Shown one piece after another: positions 35,358-44,767 of a DNA stretch of 64,000 nt. Below the pieces are notes generated by a model, which was given only the letters and a program-made list of their open reading frames with translations, was not told where the DNA came from and made no database searches. The stretch is taken from positions 1 through 64,000 of the forward strand of contig CH002867.1 of assembly GCA_000149265.1 (NCBI GenBank), in the 5' to 3' direction. The translations under genes and the position numbers were made by a program. The stretch's first letter is position 1, and every line of letters starts with the position of its first letter. The stretch is from Ciona savignyi. Lineage: Eukaryota; Chordata; Ascidiacea; Phlebobranchia; Cionidae.

Positions 35358-35543
35358 TTATTCATACAGTACAGCCATTATTTCTACATTCATTTTCTGG
35401 TATTGGGATGTATGAAGAATGCGTGTCCTAGTCAACTTTGGAGCAAGTTTTAATGCTTTTCCCTCTTGGAATTTTACCAAGTCTTCCACCCAACATTTAG
35501 ACACCTCAGATATCAGGTTTTTAAAAAGATGTGGTTGATACAT
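35358..35543 (-). pseudogene. P-element/THAP9-like transposase fragment
   Basis: Sixty-one codons: QPHLFKNLISEVSKCWVED, then LAPKLTRTRILHTSQYQKMN. The PHL.KNL start and the PKLT...QKMNV ending match the conserved order in P-element-type transposases (DPPHLLKNLRN ... PKLT..H ... KM.V). No flanking parts are recognised with confidence, so it is an isolated relic. Confidence 0.5.
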
Positions 35544-35789
35544 CAGCGATGAAGTAAGGAAAAATAAGGATGCTGAACTTCGGCATTAACTTGCGACCTA
35601 CAAACGTATTTTATTTCATATCACAAATTATACTTCTATATATGCATGATGTATATAACTAAATACCACATCACCTGTTAGAAACAATGCCTGCAGCGTT
35701 TTGACACAGTCTGCAAATTTACAGTACCGGTACACGAACCTGCTTAATTAATTTCTGATTTTCCAATAGCAGTTGATATCATAACTCTT

Positions 35790-36045
35790 TCGTACACGTA
35801 GGTATTTCGCATTCGTCACATATTTTTTCCAATAAGTCGCGGTCGGCCAACATGTCCGCTGCAGCCAGCTCACCATGTAAGAGCTCAGATCCCTGAGGAC
35901 ATTCCTCCACCATGATGTAGTTAGTCTTCGTCTATGCTTGCATGTGGGATTTCAATTGGTCCTCCTTCACCATCCTCATCACCGCTGCAGAGTCCATCGC
36001 CATGATTTGCGAAGCCGGGACTCGATGCCAGTGAGGTGCTAGCAC
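35790..36045 (-). pseudogene. Replication-initiator-like gene, C-terminal piece, copy B (inverted)
   Basis: Homologous to 50340-50560. Shared features on the minus strand: a WHRVPAS segment, an acidic stretch and a Cys-rich end (ICDECEIPTC). In copy A these lie downstream of the helicase in the same orientation. Here the piece lies upstream and inverted relative to the N-terminal part at 36262, so copy B has been rearranged. Confidence 0.55.
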
Positions 36046-36261
36046 TGGAGTTGGTCTTATTTTTTTTGGGTGGACTCTACTATAATGTGCACTCTACTAT
36101 AATCAAACCACATCCGGTTATAAAGACAAAACCACAAATTATTTGCAATTTCCGCACCAAATCGAATTTTGTGGCTGCAAAGCCTATTAATTGTGTTATT
36201 TATTTTGTTATTTATTTGTGTTTATTGATGTTTAACCATTTCGTTTTGTTGTTTTTCAGAT

Positions 36262-37093
36262 ATGAATAGTCCACCCGTGAACTTAGATTTTTATTACAAT
36301 ATAGCCACTAATTTCCATCATTCGGAAAATCCTTACGAGACCGCCATTGACAAGTCCTATAAAATCGCCATCCTTGCACATTCTATTAAACATGAATGCC
36401 TTTGTGAATGGAGATTACCCGCAAAGTCTTTCCAAGCCCGAAGATGGGCGGCATTCACAACAGAACGGACCCCGATAATCTCCAACAATCACTCGGTCTG
36501 GCTGGGGCCAGTGCAGACAGGCGACAAGAAGGTCGGCCACCAACATGGCTTGTTCTCCACTACCTCAGCCAGCCCGCAAGTGAGATCCAACAAGATGAGA
36601 AAAGCAGCAGTACTCTAAGGCTCCTAAACGGACACGGGATATTCCCTACATATTTGGCTCCAGTGTCTGACTTACGAAATTATATAAACTACATGTACAA
36701 AGAAAGCACAATCCCACAAGACATCGAGTTATAACAAAAAATTAGCAATGGAGAGGTTAATTCGTCATTTCAAACCAAACCGTCGTTCAATGTGTTTAAA
36801 CTTGCCATCCTTGACAAAGACTTCAACATACCGGAGATTATGATTAAGCGTGCGTATTCAACGGCAGAATGGCCGGACCAGCGGAAAATTTCACGGCGAC
36901 CGTCAGGAGAACAACGCGACTTGTGCTTTCATTACTACAAATGTACCGTACGCGGTCCACCGCTTAGCCGGCGCCCATTAAACGGCGCTTTTTTGAGGCC
37001 TTATGGCCGGAAGATGCCATAGCGCCAATGACGGGTAGTCAAAAACAGATTACAACCGATCTAACTGACCGTGTTGTGTTACAGCTTCTAGAG
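36262..37093 (+). pseudogene. Replication-initiator-like gene (HUH endonuclease), copy B
   Basis: The start ATG follows a splice-acceptor-like TTGTTTTTCAG that is conserved in copy A, which suggests an upstream exon. Around residues 50-130 lie a candidate HUH motif (GHQHG) and a YxxYxxK-type motif (YINYMYK), the order seen in Rep proteins of small circular or linear ssDNA viruses and related mobile elements. Frame breaks occur near 36600 and 36733. A deletion removes the P-loop region that copy A has, and the copy stops at a hAT end (37094). Motifs were read by eye, so viral or transposon origin is inference. Confidence 0.6.
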
Positions 37094-37395
37094 CAGGGAT
37101 GTCCAACCTGCGGCCCGCGGGCCGCAGTGCGGCCCACCTGAGATGTTTGTGCGGCCCGCTAGTCATTTTTACTTCAATAAGTATTTTGAACTTAATCTTG
37201 GCCTAATTCAAATGTATCAGTCAGCTTTTAGGGACGCAGTAAACATCAAAACTGCAGAAAGAAACAGACTGACAACAAACACTTATCTCATTGACTTTGT
37301 ATTGCAGAAATATGTTTTTGTTTCTTTCTATATGTGTGTTATTTGTTCATTTTTTTTCAAAGATGAAATTAATGGCTTTTAATTGTTTCTTTATG
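37094..37395. mobile_element. hAT end fragment inserted in the Rep-like gene
   Basis: Starts CAGGGATGTCCAACCTGCGG, then CCCGCGGGCC, the GGCCCGC-rich terminus typical of many hAT elements. It follows TTCTAGAG, which resembles the nTCTAGAn target preference of hATs. A second, shorter relative lies at 43965-44132, including the right end TTGGACATCCCTAG. Confidence 0.65.
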
Positions 37396-38296
37396 TACCC
37401 ATTCAGGGGGGTTGGAATTAAGGGATCGCGAATCGCTAATCGCGAACCTTTTTTTAAAGTTCGCGAATTATAAAATCTATCAAAATCGCAAAAATATAAA
37501 TTACCGGTACTGATTTCGCGCACTTTTAAAGGGGAACTAAAGTCAATTTTAAGAATATCTTAATAAATGGAAAAAAAAATACGCTGATTTCAAAAATCAA
37601 ATCAGTTTCTTCCAATATTTTTTGGTTAAAGAGTTATGAGCAAATATGCATTTTATTTTATGTTAGGGGATTTCCCGTATTACGTCACTGACGTTGTTGA
37701 GATTTCGTGCCTATATGCGTTGTATACAATCATGTGCCAGTTTAGAGGTGAATTAGTAACATAAGCGCCTGCAGGAGCGTTGTATTTTTGTTTTTTTATG
37801 GAGACTTAGCATAACACTTGTCATATAGCCTAACTGAACCAATGTACCCGCGTGACAGCTTACCTTAAGCGCGCTCATTCAGGCCTGCACGATCCTGGAC
37901 CTAAGCTGAATGCTGAGGTATACAGGTCTCGTATTTAAATGACTTTAGAATAATAAGTCTTAGCAATTTATATCATAAATCATAGAAGTGAAGACAGAAC
38001 AAGAAAACTAGAACAGGAGGCAGTAAACTGTAACTGCCAGCAATTTATAGAAATAAACCAGCCATCAATCAAAGATCAGACTATGCGGTGGGAACAGCCT
38101 ATTTCTTTCATGATTGTTGCTTTTCAATATATAGCCATAATCTGCAACGTAGACTAGCAATGTTATTATCAATCCCTAGGCTACAAACTGAGAGTGTGAG
38201 AGATTTGGTATACATATGCATAGAAGTTTTAACAAATTTCTTTTGTTTTCTTCATTTCTAGAGTAAATTTAAGTTAATGTTGTAACACTAAAATGG

Positions 38297-38689
38297 ATGA
38301 CAGTTTTCAGCATTCTGGCATGGATGAAAGAAGTTTTATTGTACACAATAAAACAACACAAATTTAGTCATGTGCATTTGAACCAAGGAAAACGTCTGAA
38401 AGTATCTTCTGAAGATGCAAGCCCCATAGAAGAAAATGTTTATTTAGAAACATTACCTATTGACATGACTTGGTGCCGTTGCAAAAACTGTATTCTTATG
38501 GACACACTGCAAGAATGTTTATGCTGCATGAATGTACATGCATTTGTGCACAAAATAACGCCAGACTGGACTTGCATTACTAAAAGCCCTTATTTTTTTC
38601 AATTATCTGCTTGGATAAAAAAGTTCTTGAAGTTGCACTTGATGTACTGGGTTGATCACTATGTTTACAATCATAATCAGAAAAATTAA
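38297..38689 (+). pseudogene. P2RX7 C-terminal-domain-like (zinc-binding) ORF inside the Kolobok-like element
   Basis: The core is LPIDMTWCRCKNC, then MDTLQECLCCMNV, and later PDWTCITKSPYFF. The WCxCxxC...ECxCC pattern is that of the P2X7-receptor intracellular domain family (P2RX7_C), which also occurs in many invertebrate proteins unrelated to channels. A one-base shift near 38360 separates an upstream ATG frame (MDDSFQHSGMDERSF) from the main frame. A polypyrimidine-AG (TTTCTTCATTTCTAG) ends at about 38262. It converges on the THAP ORF and overlaps its end by about 110 bp. Confidence 0.6.
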
Positions 38690-38975
38690 AAATTGTTGGA
38701 ACTGTATTTTTCACCAAGTGGTTTGTTTTCATCATCTTGGCTACTCCATTGGAGTCAAATACAATTTTACTATGATAATCCTTGTCACAAATATGTGCAC
38801 TGCACACTGCGGTTCTTTTTCCAGGTAGTTTAGAACGTTTGCATTGTTGTATCCATTGCTTCAACCGTTTTTTGTCGTTGTGAGGAAATCGATGGAAGTG
38901 CACAGGTGGATTGGAATTTCGTGTGCAGTAATAGGAATTTGTACATCCCGGAGCAAAACAATATACTCCAATCAC
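38580..38975 (-). CDS. THAP-domain protein of the Kolobok-like element
   Basis: 131 codons from 38975: MIGVYCFAPGCTNSYYCTRN, PPVHFHRFPHNDKKRLKQWI, CSAHICDKDY, and a basic PTIF. The C2CH order (C-x4-C, W in KQWIQQ, C..H in CSAHI) defines a THAP DNA-binding domain. The P of the AVPTIF-type box is also present. It would recognise the transposon ends (inference). No RNase-H-like catalytic part is found, so the element may depend on a partner or be incomplete. Confidence 0.8.
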   Translation of the reverse strand: MIGVYCFAPGCTNSYYCTRNSNPPVHFHRFPHNDKKRLKQWIQQCKRSKLPGKRTAVCSAHICDKDYHSKIVFDSNGVAKMMKTNHLVKNTVPTIFNFSDYDCKHSDQPSTSSATSRTFLSKQIIEKNKGF

Positions 38976-39882
38976 TCTTTCTTCCTTCTCAGTGGCTTAA
39001 CTTTAGGCATTTTACAATATCTAATAAAAAGAACTAAATTAGAAATGTGGTATATTCTTATTAACTTATTTGGGTAGTTAAGTAAAGATCTATTACATAT
39101 ATTCTTCACTTACTTATCTGAGTGCTTGCTGTGTACTTATTGTCAGACTACACATCAGCTACTCAACTGTGGATTAACTGGTTTTTGCAATAAGTGGTAT
39201 TCTCAAACAGTAGGCTAATGCTCAGTTTCAATAACAGCAGACATTAAATGCACCACATACACAACAGCAAAACATTATACAAACAGCCAAGGTAAACCAT
39301 GAAAGAAATAGGCTTTTCCCACCGCATAGTCTAGCCTTTGCCTAATGGCTGGTTTATTTCTATAAATTGCTGGCAGTTACAGTTTAATGCATTCTGTTAT
39401 AGTTTTCTTGTTCTGTTTTCACTTTTATTATTTATGATATAAATTGCTAAGACTTATTATTCTAAAGTCATTTAAATACGAGACCTATATACCTCAGCAT
39501 TCAGCTTAGGTCCAGGACCGTGCAGGCCTTAATGACCGCGCTTAAAGTAAGCTGTCACCATGTACATTGGTTCAGTAAGGCTATATGATAAGTGTTATGC
39601 TAAGTCTCCATAATAAAAACGAAAATACGACGCTCCTGCAGGCGCTTCTGTTACTAATTCACCTCTAAACTGACACATGATTGTATACAATGCATATAGG
39701 CACGAAATCTCAACAACGTCAGTGACGTAATACGGGAAATCCCCTAACATAAAATGAAATACATATTTGCTCATAACTCTTTAACCAAAAAATATTGGAA
39801 GAAACTGATTTGATTTTTGAAATCAGCGTATTTTTTTCCATTTATTAAGATATTCTTAAAATTGACTTCAGTTCCCCTTTAA

Positions 39883-40171
39883 ACCTGTTTTCGCCTTTTT
39901 CTTCATATAGTATATCCTCTCACTTCACCAACGCAAATGTGAAAGTGCCAATAAGTTGTTACTGCCAATAAGTTGTTACTGCCAATAAGTTGTTATCGCC
40001 ATTACGCTGCTATCGCCATTACACTGTTATCGCCAATATGCTATGTTCGTTATCGCCAATATGCTATGTTCGTTATCGCCAATATGCTATGTTCGTTATC
40101 GCCAATATTCTATGTTCGTTATCGCCAATATGTTATTGCTAATAAATTAAAAAAGGATCAGGAAAAAAAAA
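39883..40171 (+). mobile_element. LINE#4, 3' end inserted in a U1 gene
   Basis: Reads ACCTGTTTTCGCCTTTTTCT, the 23-bp minisatellite (about 40018-40130) and GCTAATAAATTAAAAAA, then GGATCAGG, nine to ten A, and directly the U1 sequence GGATCAGGCAGCC at 40172. It is the LINE#1/#3 subfamily in the opposite genomic orientation. Only the last 290 bp remain, with the 5' side cut at the Kolobok TTAA. Confidence 0.88.
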
Positions 40172-40227
40172 GGATCAGGCAGCCAGTGGGTCCAGGGCGA
40201 GGCTTTGCCATTGCACATCGGCTTAGC

Positions 40228-40259
<32 letters not shown>

Positions 40260-40307
40260 CCGGTCGTATAATTTCTGGTAGTGGGGACTGCGTTCGCGCT
40301 ATCCCCG
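40172..40307 (+). ncRNA. U1 snRNA: U1 snRNA gene, 3' fragment, flanking LINE#4
   Basis: GGATCAGGCAGCCAGTGGG through CCAGGGCGAGGCTTTGCC, ATTGCACATC, CCAAATGTGGG, the Sm site ATAATTTCTGG and the hairpin GGGGACTGCGTTCGCGC to CCCCG. Same junction type as the minus-strand copies. Confidence 0.95.
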
Positions 40308-40722
40308 TCTTTAACATTGATCAGTGGCTACAGCAGTCTTACACAGCGCGTTTGGTCGATTCAACACCCACCCCCCCTGCGAACTCGGTTTTTGTTGTGT
40401 TTTGGTTACTCGGCAGTATCGCCAAGCGACCGGTCTCCTACGTCATCGGATAAATTTGAATAAAATAGACCCAGCTTCGAAACCGGATTTCTTGCTGGTT
40501 TAGACTGGTTTTTGAAAAACAGGCCCATTTTGTTGCCCTTTCGCTATCCACTGGGGAGGTGGCGCATCGGCCTTACGTACAATGAAATCTCGAGTGAGTT
40601 GATAAGAAATTGGCGTCTTCTCGTCGTCGCTGAAGAGAAACCTGCCGACTGACACACACTCGAACACGGTAACTCGGAGGTGGTTTTGCCTCGAGTGGTC
40701 CAGCCTTTCACTGTTCCAACTC
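40308..40722 (+). other. U1 array spacer (third copy)
   Basis: The inverted counterpart of 5922-6334 and 13387-13800, leading into the U1 start at 40723. It probably holds the U1 promoter, although no element is defined. It diverges a little more than the other two copies. Confidence 0.8.
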
Positions 40723-40793
40723 ATACTTACCTGACGAGGACCATACTGGGATCAGGCAGCCAGTGGGTCCAGGGCGAGGCTTTGCCATTGCAC
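40723..40793 (+). ncRNA. U1 snRNA: U1 snRNA gene, 5' 71 nt with uninterrupted loop I
   Basis: ATACTTACCTGACGAGGACC, then ATACTGGGATCAGGCAGCC, AGTGGGTCCAGGGCGAGG and CTTTGCCATTGCAC. Loop I is intact, so this is the unoccupied LINE target. The gene breaks after ATTGCAC. It is followed by GTCTTCTCGTCGTCGC, a scrap of the U1 spacer, and then the AGATCT minisatellite. The Sm site and 3' end are missing. Confidence 0.93.
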
Positions 40794-40814
40794 GTCTTCT
40801 CGTCGTCGCACAGC

Positions 40815-41826
40815 CGTATATCTATATATGGGGGGTGGTGGTCGTAGATTAGTATATTAGGGTGGTGGTTGTAGATCAATATATGGGGGTGGTGGTCATA
40901 GATCTATATAGGGAGGTGGTGGTCGTAGATCTATATATGGGGGTGGTGGTCGTAGATCTAAATGGGGTAGTGGTCGTAGATCTATATGGGGTAGTGGTCG
41001 TAGATCTATATGGGGGAAGTGGTCGTAGATCTATATATGGGGGTAGTGGTCGTACATATCTATGCGGTGGTAGTGGTCGTAGATCTATATATGGGGTTAT
41101 TGGTGGCAGATCTATATATATGGGGTAGCGGTCGCAGATCTATATGGGGGTAGTGGTTGTAAAACTAAATGGTGGTAGTGGTCGTACATATCTATGCGGT
41201 GGTAGTGGTTGTATATCTATATGGGGGTGGTGGTCGTAGATTATTATATGGGGGTAGTGTTCGTAGATCAATATATGGGGGTGGTGGTCTTAGATCTATA
41301 TATGGGGGTGGTGGTCGTAGATCTTTACATGTGGTAGTGGTTTTAGATATATAAATGGGGCTGGTGGTCGCAGATCTATATTGGGGTGGTGGTTGTAGAT
41401 CTATATGGGGTGGTGGTCGTTGATCTATACGGTAGTAGTGGCGTAGAAGTATATGCGGGTAGTAGTCGTAGATCTATTTATGGGGGTGGTGATCGTAGAA
41501 TTATATGGAGGTAGTATGGGTTGTGAATCTATATAGGATCTAGGATATTCAGGTTTATACCCGTGAATGGGAAAACCAAGAGCGTTAACACATAGGCGAT
41601 CACCTAGCGCCCACCGTAGTGTTACCGAAGCTATTGCAGTGTATGATACACGTGTTCCTTTAATTTGGTAGAACCCATTATTTTGATGGGTTCAGGCAAT
41701 GTCCGTTAAGTGCCTTGCCCAAGAACACACCCGACTAGCTGGCGACCAGTTTTGAATCTGCAAATCCTGCAGGTGCACCAGACCAGTTTTGAATCTGCAA
41801 ATCCTGCAGGTGCACCAGACTGGTAT
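40815..41826 (-). repeat. Right arm of the inverted duplication (minisatellite plus SINE)
   Basis: Reverse-complement partner of 18470-19499. 40815-41530 is the AGATCT minisatellite on the other strand. 41612-41765 is the SINE on the minus strand. 41765-41826 repeats the GATTTGCAGATTCAAAA head in its duplicated form. The breakpoint at 40794-40812 carries U1-spacer filler. Confidence 0.85.
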
Positions 41827-42147
41827 AAAACTAAAAATATGCCGATAATTAACTCATGTAATGAAACAAATCACAAATTAAAAAACATATAGGGTTCCAG
41901 GGCCTACCTGAAACACAACAATACCTTAAAAATTGCATAGGCATGTTACATACTTAATAAGCCTAGGCTGCCAATACAGGAAACCCTCACCCCTATCTAC
42001 ACCTTGCAAATACCCCTCTCCCTTACTTAGCTATATGTTGCTACTACATTATAAAAGGCCGCCATACAATACAGCTAGGTTTACAGGTACAGATATTGGT
42101 AAATTGGGCAGAGCAGTACTGATATCTACACTTTTTATTGGGCCTGC

Positions 42148-42524
42148 TTACCAAAGCAACCATCACCCCAAGCAACCACCACCCCAAGCAACCACCGCCC
42201 CAAGCAACCACCGCCCCAAGCAACCATCACCCCAAGCAACCACCGTCCCAAGCAACCACTGCCCAAGCAACCATCACCCAAGCAACCACCACCCCAAGCA
42301 ACCATCACTCCAACAACCACCACCCAAAGCAACCATCAACCCAATCAACTACCGGCCCAAGCAACCATCACACCAGGCAACCACCACCCAAGCAACCACC
42401 GCCCCAAGCAACCATCACACCAGGCAACCACCACCCAGGCAACCATCACCCCAAGCAACCACCGCCCCAAGCAACCATCACCCCAAGCAACCACTACCCA
42501 AGCAACCATCACCCAAGCAACCAG
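42148..42524 (+). repeat. 16-bp minisatellite CAAGCAACCATCACCC
   Basis: About 23 units with minor variants (CACCGCCC, CACCACCC). It replaces the 3' end of the neighbouring piggyBac derivative, which begins at 42527. The open Asn/His/Pro/Lys-rich frames on both strands are repeat artefacts. Confidence 0.92.
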
Positions 42525-42526
42525 TA

Positions 42527-43343
42527 AAGAAAATTCTGCTCGAAAATTTTGAGGTGCACTGACAAACGAAATACTCACTAATATGAAAATTGGAATGTAG
42601 ATTGTCTAATAGTTTTTGTACTCAGGAAAATTTGAACTGTATTTGTATCTTCAGTAGTTTTTTTACTATTCCTAATTGAAATTTTCCTTTATTCTAACTA
42701 TATTATGAAAAATTAAACCAAAACGCATTGAAGTTTTTAGTTTTGTAGAACTAAAATAGTAAAAAGTATAAATAAGAACAGTGAAGGAAGTGTAAAAAGG
42801 GCATACAAAAGCAAACAAACACAAATACTATATTCTTCAAAGCAGGGCACACCGAACTAGCTAGTCTCGCCGCCTTTTTCTTTATCGTGCGCTCAGCAGG
42901 CCCAGCTGGATTCATGCTTTGGTGAACACGAAGCATAAACGCCTGCTGCGAAAACGTCACCAACGCTCTCCTTTTTTTCTCAACGGCACGAAATTCACAG
43001 AGAATGTAAAGAAAGACTTGCTTGACAAAAAGAGCTTCTCCGCAAGTTAACGCGACTCCTATTGGCTGAGTTAGTCACTTGTAAATTCGTGTAAAATCGA
43101 TAGAAATAAGAGGCGAAGCCTTGAAAAAGAAAGGCTAATACTCCTCGCATTTTTAATATTTCTCCACGAAAATTACAGAGAATAAAATATAGTGTTTCCT
43201 TGATCGAATGAGCCATAGCTGAGGTCTCTACCATTACGCATTGCGGAGAAATCGTTTTTTTAGATTTGCACCCATTTATGTACAGGCGGGATACCATGTT
43301 TTCCCACCAACTCGCGATATATGGCGAGTTGGGACGGAAAGAG
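42527..43343 (-). mobile_element. piggyBac derivative A (truncated, internally deleted)
   Basis: One end is GGGACGGAAAGAG followed by TTAA (43344-43347), with the subterminal palindrome arms CCAACTCGC / GCGAGTTGG. The body matches 57989-58460 and 59130-59400 (inverted). All coding sequence except the last Cys-rich codons (42836-42850, VPCFEE) is deleted. The other end is lost to the minisatellite. The ORF at 42995-43384 lies in 5' non-coding sequence shared with copy B. Confidence 0.75.
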
Positions 43344-43964
43344 TTAAAAGTCAACATTGAGTCAACTTTTTTTAGAGTGTACATAGTTTCATTTTAAATT
43401 GCACTGTAAGTTTACTATTTCGTTCTTCTAGGGTGGCAGCTGGTTTCTGTTGAATATTCTTCCATAAGGTGCTTTTGTAACTCGGCCAGGGACTTCTTTA
43501 TACATTTTAAAGACTAACGTCTCGTTGCACCTCAAAATCTTAGGTCCTGATGCTATCCGAACCTTCAGAGGAGATGTTTATAGAACTGCAAACATATAAA
43601 ACTGATGATATATTTTCATAAACGTCAGCCATTCGATCATTGCCACATAATTAAACCAATGTTTATACACTCGAAATGATACATACACAGGACTGTCGAT
43701 TGAACGATTGGTGACCACAGATGATGTCAGATTGATGTCAGTAGCCGACTCGTCTTCGGTAGTGTACATTTTCCGTACTAACTTTTGGTAATTTCCTGAA
43801 AATTAACACTTTTATGTTTAATAGTATGATACTCGAGTTTATAACATCTTAAATGGCATTATTTAAATTGATACAAGTAAGAATAGATTTTCACAATGAG
43901 AAATGTGTTATTTATATGTCAGCTAAGAATCCAGAAAGTTGCAAAAGTAGGTTTTGGAAATGCT

Positions 43965-44132
43965 CTGCGGCCCGCTAGTCATTTTCACTCCCAAGTAGTA
44001 TTTTGACATTTGAATCTTAGCCCAATTAAAATGTATATCAGTCAGCTTTTAGGCATGGGAGCAACAAAAATACAAGATTTTTCAAGTGCCAATGCGGGCC
44101 CACTACAATAAAATGTTGGACATCCCTAGTGG
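43965..44132. mobile_element. hAT remnant related to 37094-37395
   Basis: Contains GCGGCCCGCTAGTCATTTT and TATCAGTCAGCTTTTAGG as in the other copy, and ends TTGGACATCCCTAG, the inverted hAT terminus. Only the two ends are left. Confidence 0.6.
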
Positions 44133-44139
44133 GTTAATT

Positions 44140-44300
44140 AAAGAATTAAAACTGGCCGTCAGCTGGTTGTATGCTTGGGCTAGGGACTTAGCGATGGGTT
44201 CTACTAAAATTGAAGGGACATCTTATCTTAGTATATAATATATATACAACACTCTGGCGATTGTGAGAACTCTTCTGCGTTTGCCCATTTACTGGGATAA
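44140..44300 (+). mobile_element. SINE fragment, degraded
   Basis: AACTGGCCGTCAGCTGGTTG, GGGCTAGGGACTTAGCGAT and GGGTTCTACTAAAATTGAAG match the SINE body used elsewhere in the window, without a clear tRNA-like head. Confidence 0.45.
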
Positions 44301-44489
44301 AACATGAATATTCTATCATATCCCACCCACCCCTGCTGTATCCAAAAAATCAGTCTTAAGTTCTTAAAAGTTTATGTTAATGGTCTGCCCAATTGCGTAC
44401 TAAGTAACATGAAATAGTAAAAGGATACATACATGCTGTAGAATTATGGAATTACTGGGAAAAGTTTATTTTAATACCTATATCTGAGA

Positions 44490-44661
44490 ACAAAATATTT
44501 TTAATAGCCTGTCTGCATGTACCCTTCCACCGATCCAGGTGACTAAGTACGTAATTGAGCAGTCGTCACAAAATGGTGTAAGGTAAGCAAAAAGGTCTAA
44601 GCGATCCAATTGAGGGACATCTACATTTTGCAGCTGTTGTTTGTGTGCTGGTCCTTGAAAA
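44490..44661 (-). other. Unidentified coding-like stretch
   Basis: An open minus-strand frame of about 55 codons without a start Met: FQGPAHKQQLQNVDVPQLD, then DLFAYLTPFCDDCSITYLV. It looks protein-like in composition (acidic, aromatic, two Cys), unlike the surrounding A+T-rich DNA. I do not recognise the family. It could be one exon of a transposon protein. Confidence 0.25.
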
Positions 44662-44767
44662 ATGGATTAAGGCAATAAGTAAACTTTGCCAGTATCCTAA
44701 ATATGTGGTACATGATGTAGGCATTAATAGACAAATAAAGTAGACAGAAATACAAGTTAAACTAGAG

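Larger units (their letters stand above)
37530..39878. mobile_element. Kolobok-like DNA transposon with long terminal inverted repeats, 2.35 kb
   Basis: Ends AGGGGAACTAAAGTCAATTT and the inverted AAATTGACTTCAGTTCCCCT are flanked by TTAA at 37526-37529 and 39879-39882. The inverted repeats run about 570-600 bp inward (37530-38115 and 39300-39878) with few differences. Kolobok elements duplicate TTAA and often carry THAP domains, and a THAP ORF lies inside on the minus strand. The right TTAA lies in LINE#4 3' UTR sequence. The left flank is unrelated, so the LINE was cut or rearranged. Confidence 0.8.

Noticed and set aside
42135..42578. Long Asn/His/Pro/Lys- and Gly/Trp/Val-rich ORFs on both strands
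   Set aside because: Translations of the 16-bp minisatellite.
42995..43384. 129-codon ORF conserved at 58020-58340
   Set aside because: It lies in piggyBac 5' non-coding sequence shared by both copies. The frame is broken in copy B and no domain is seen.
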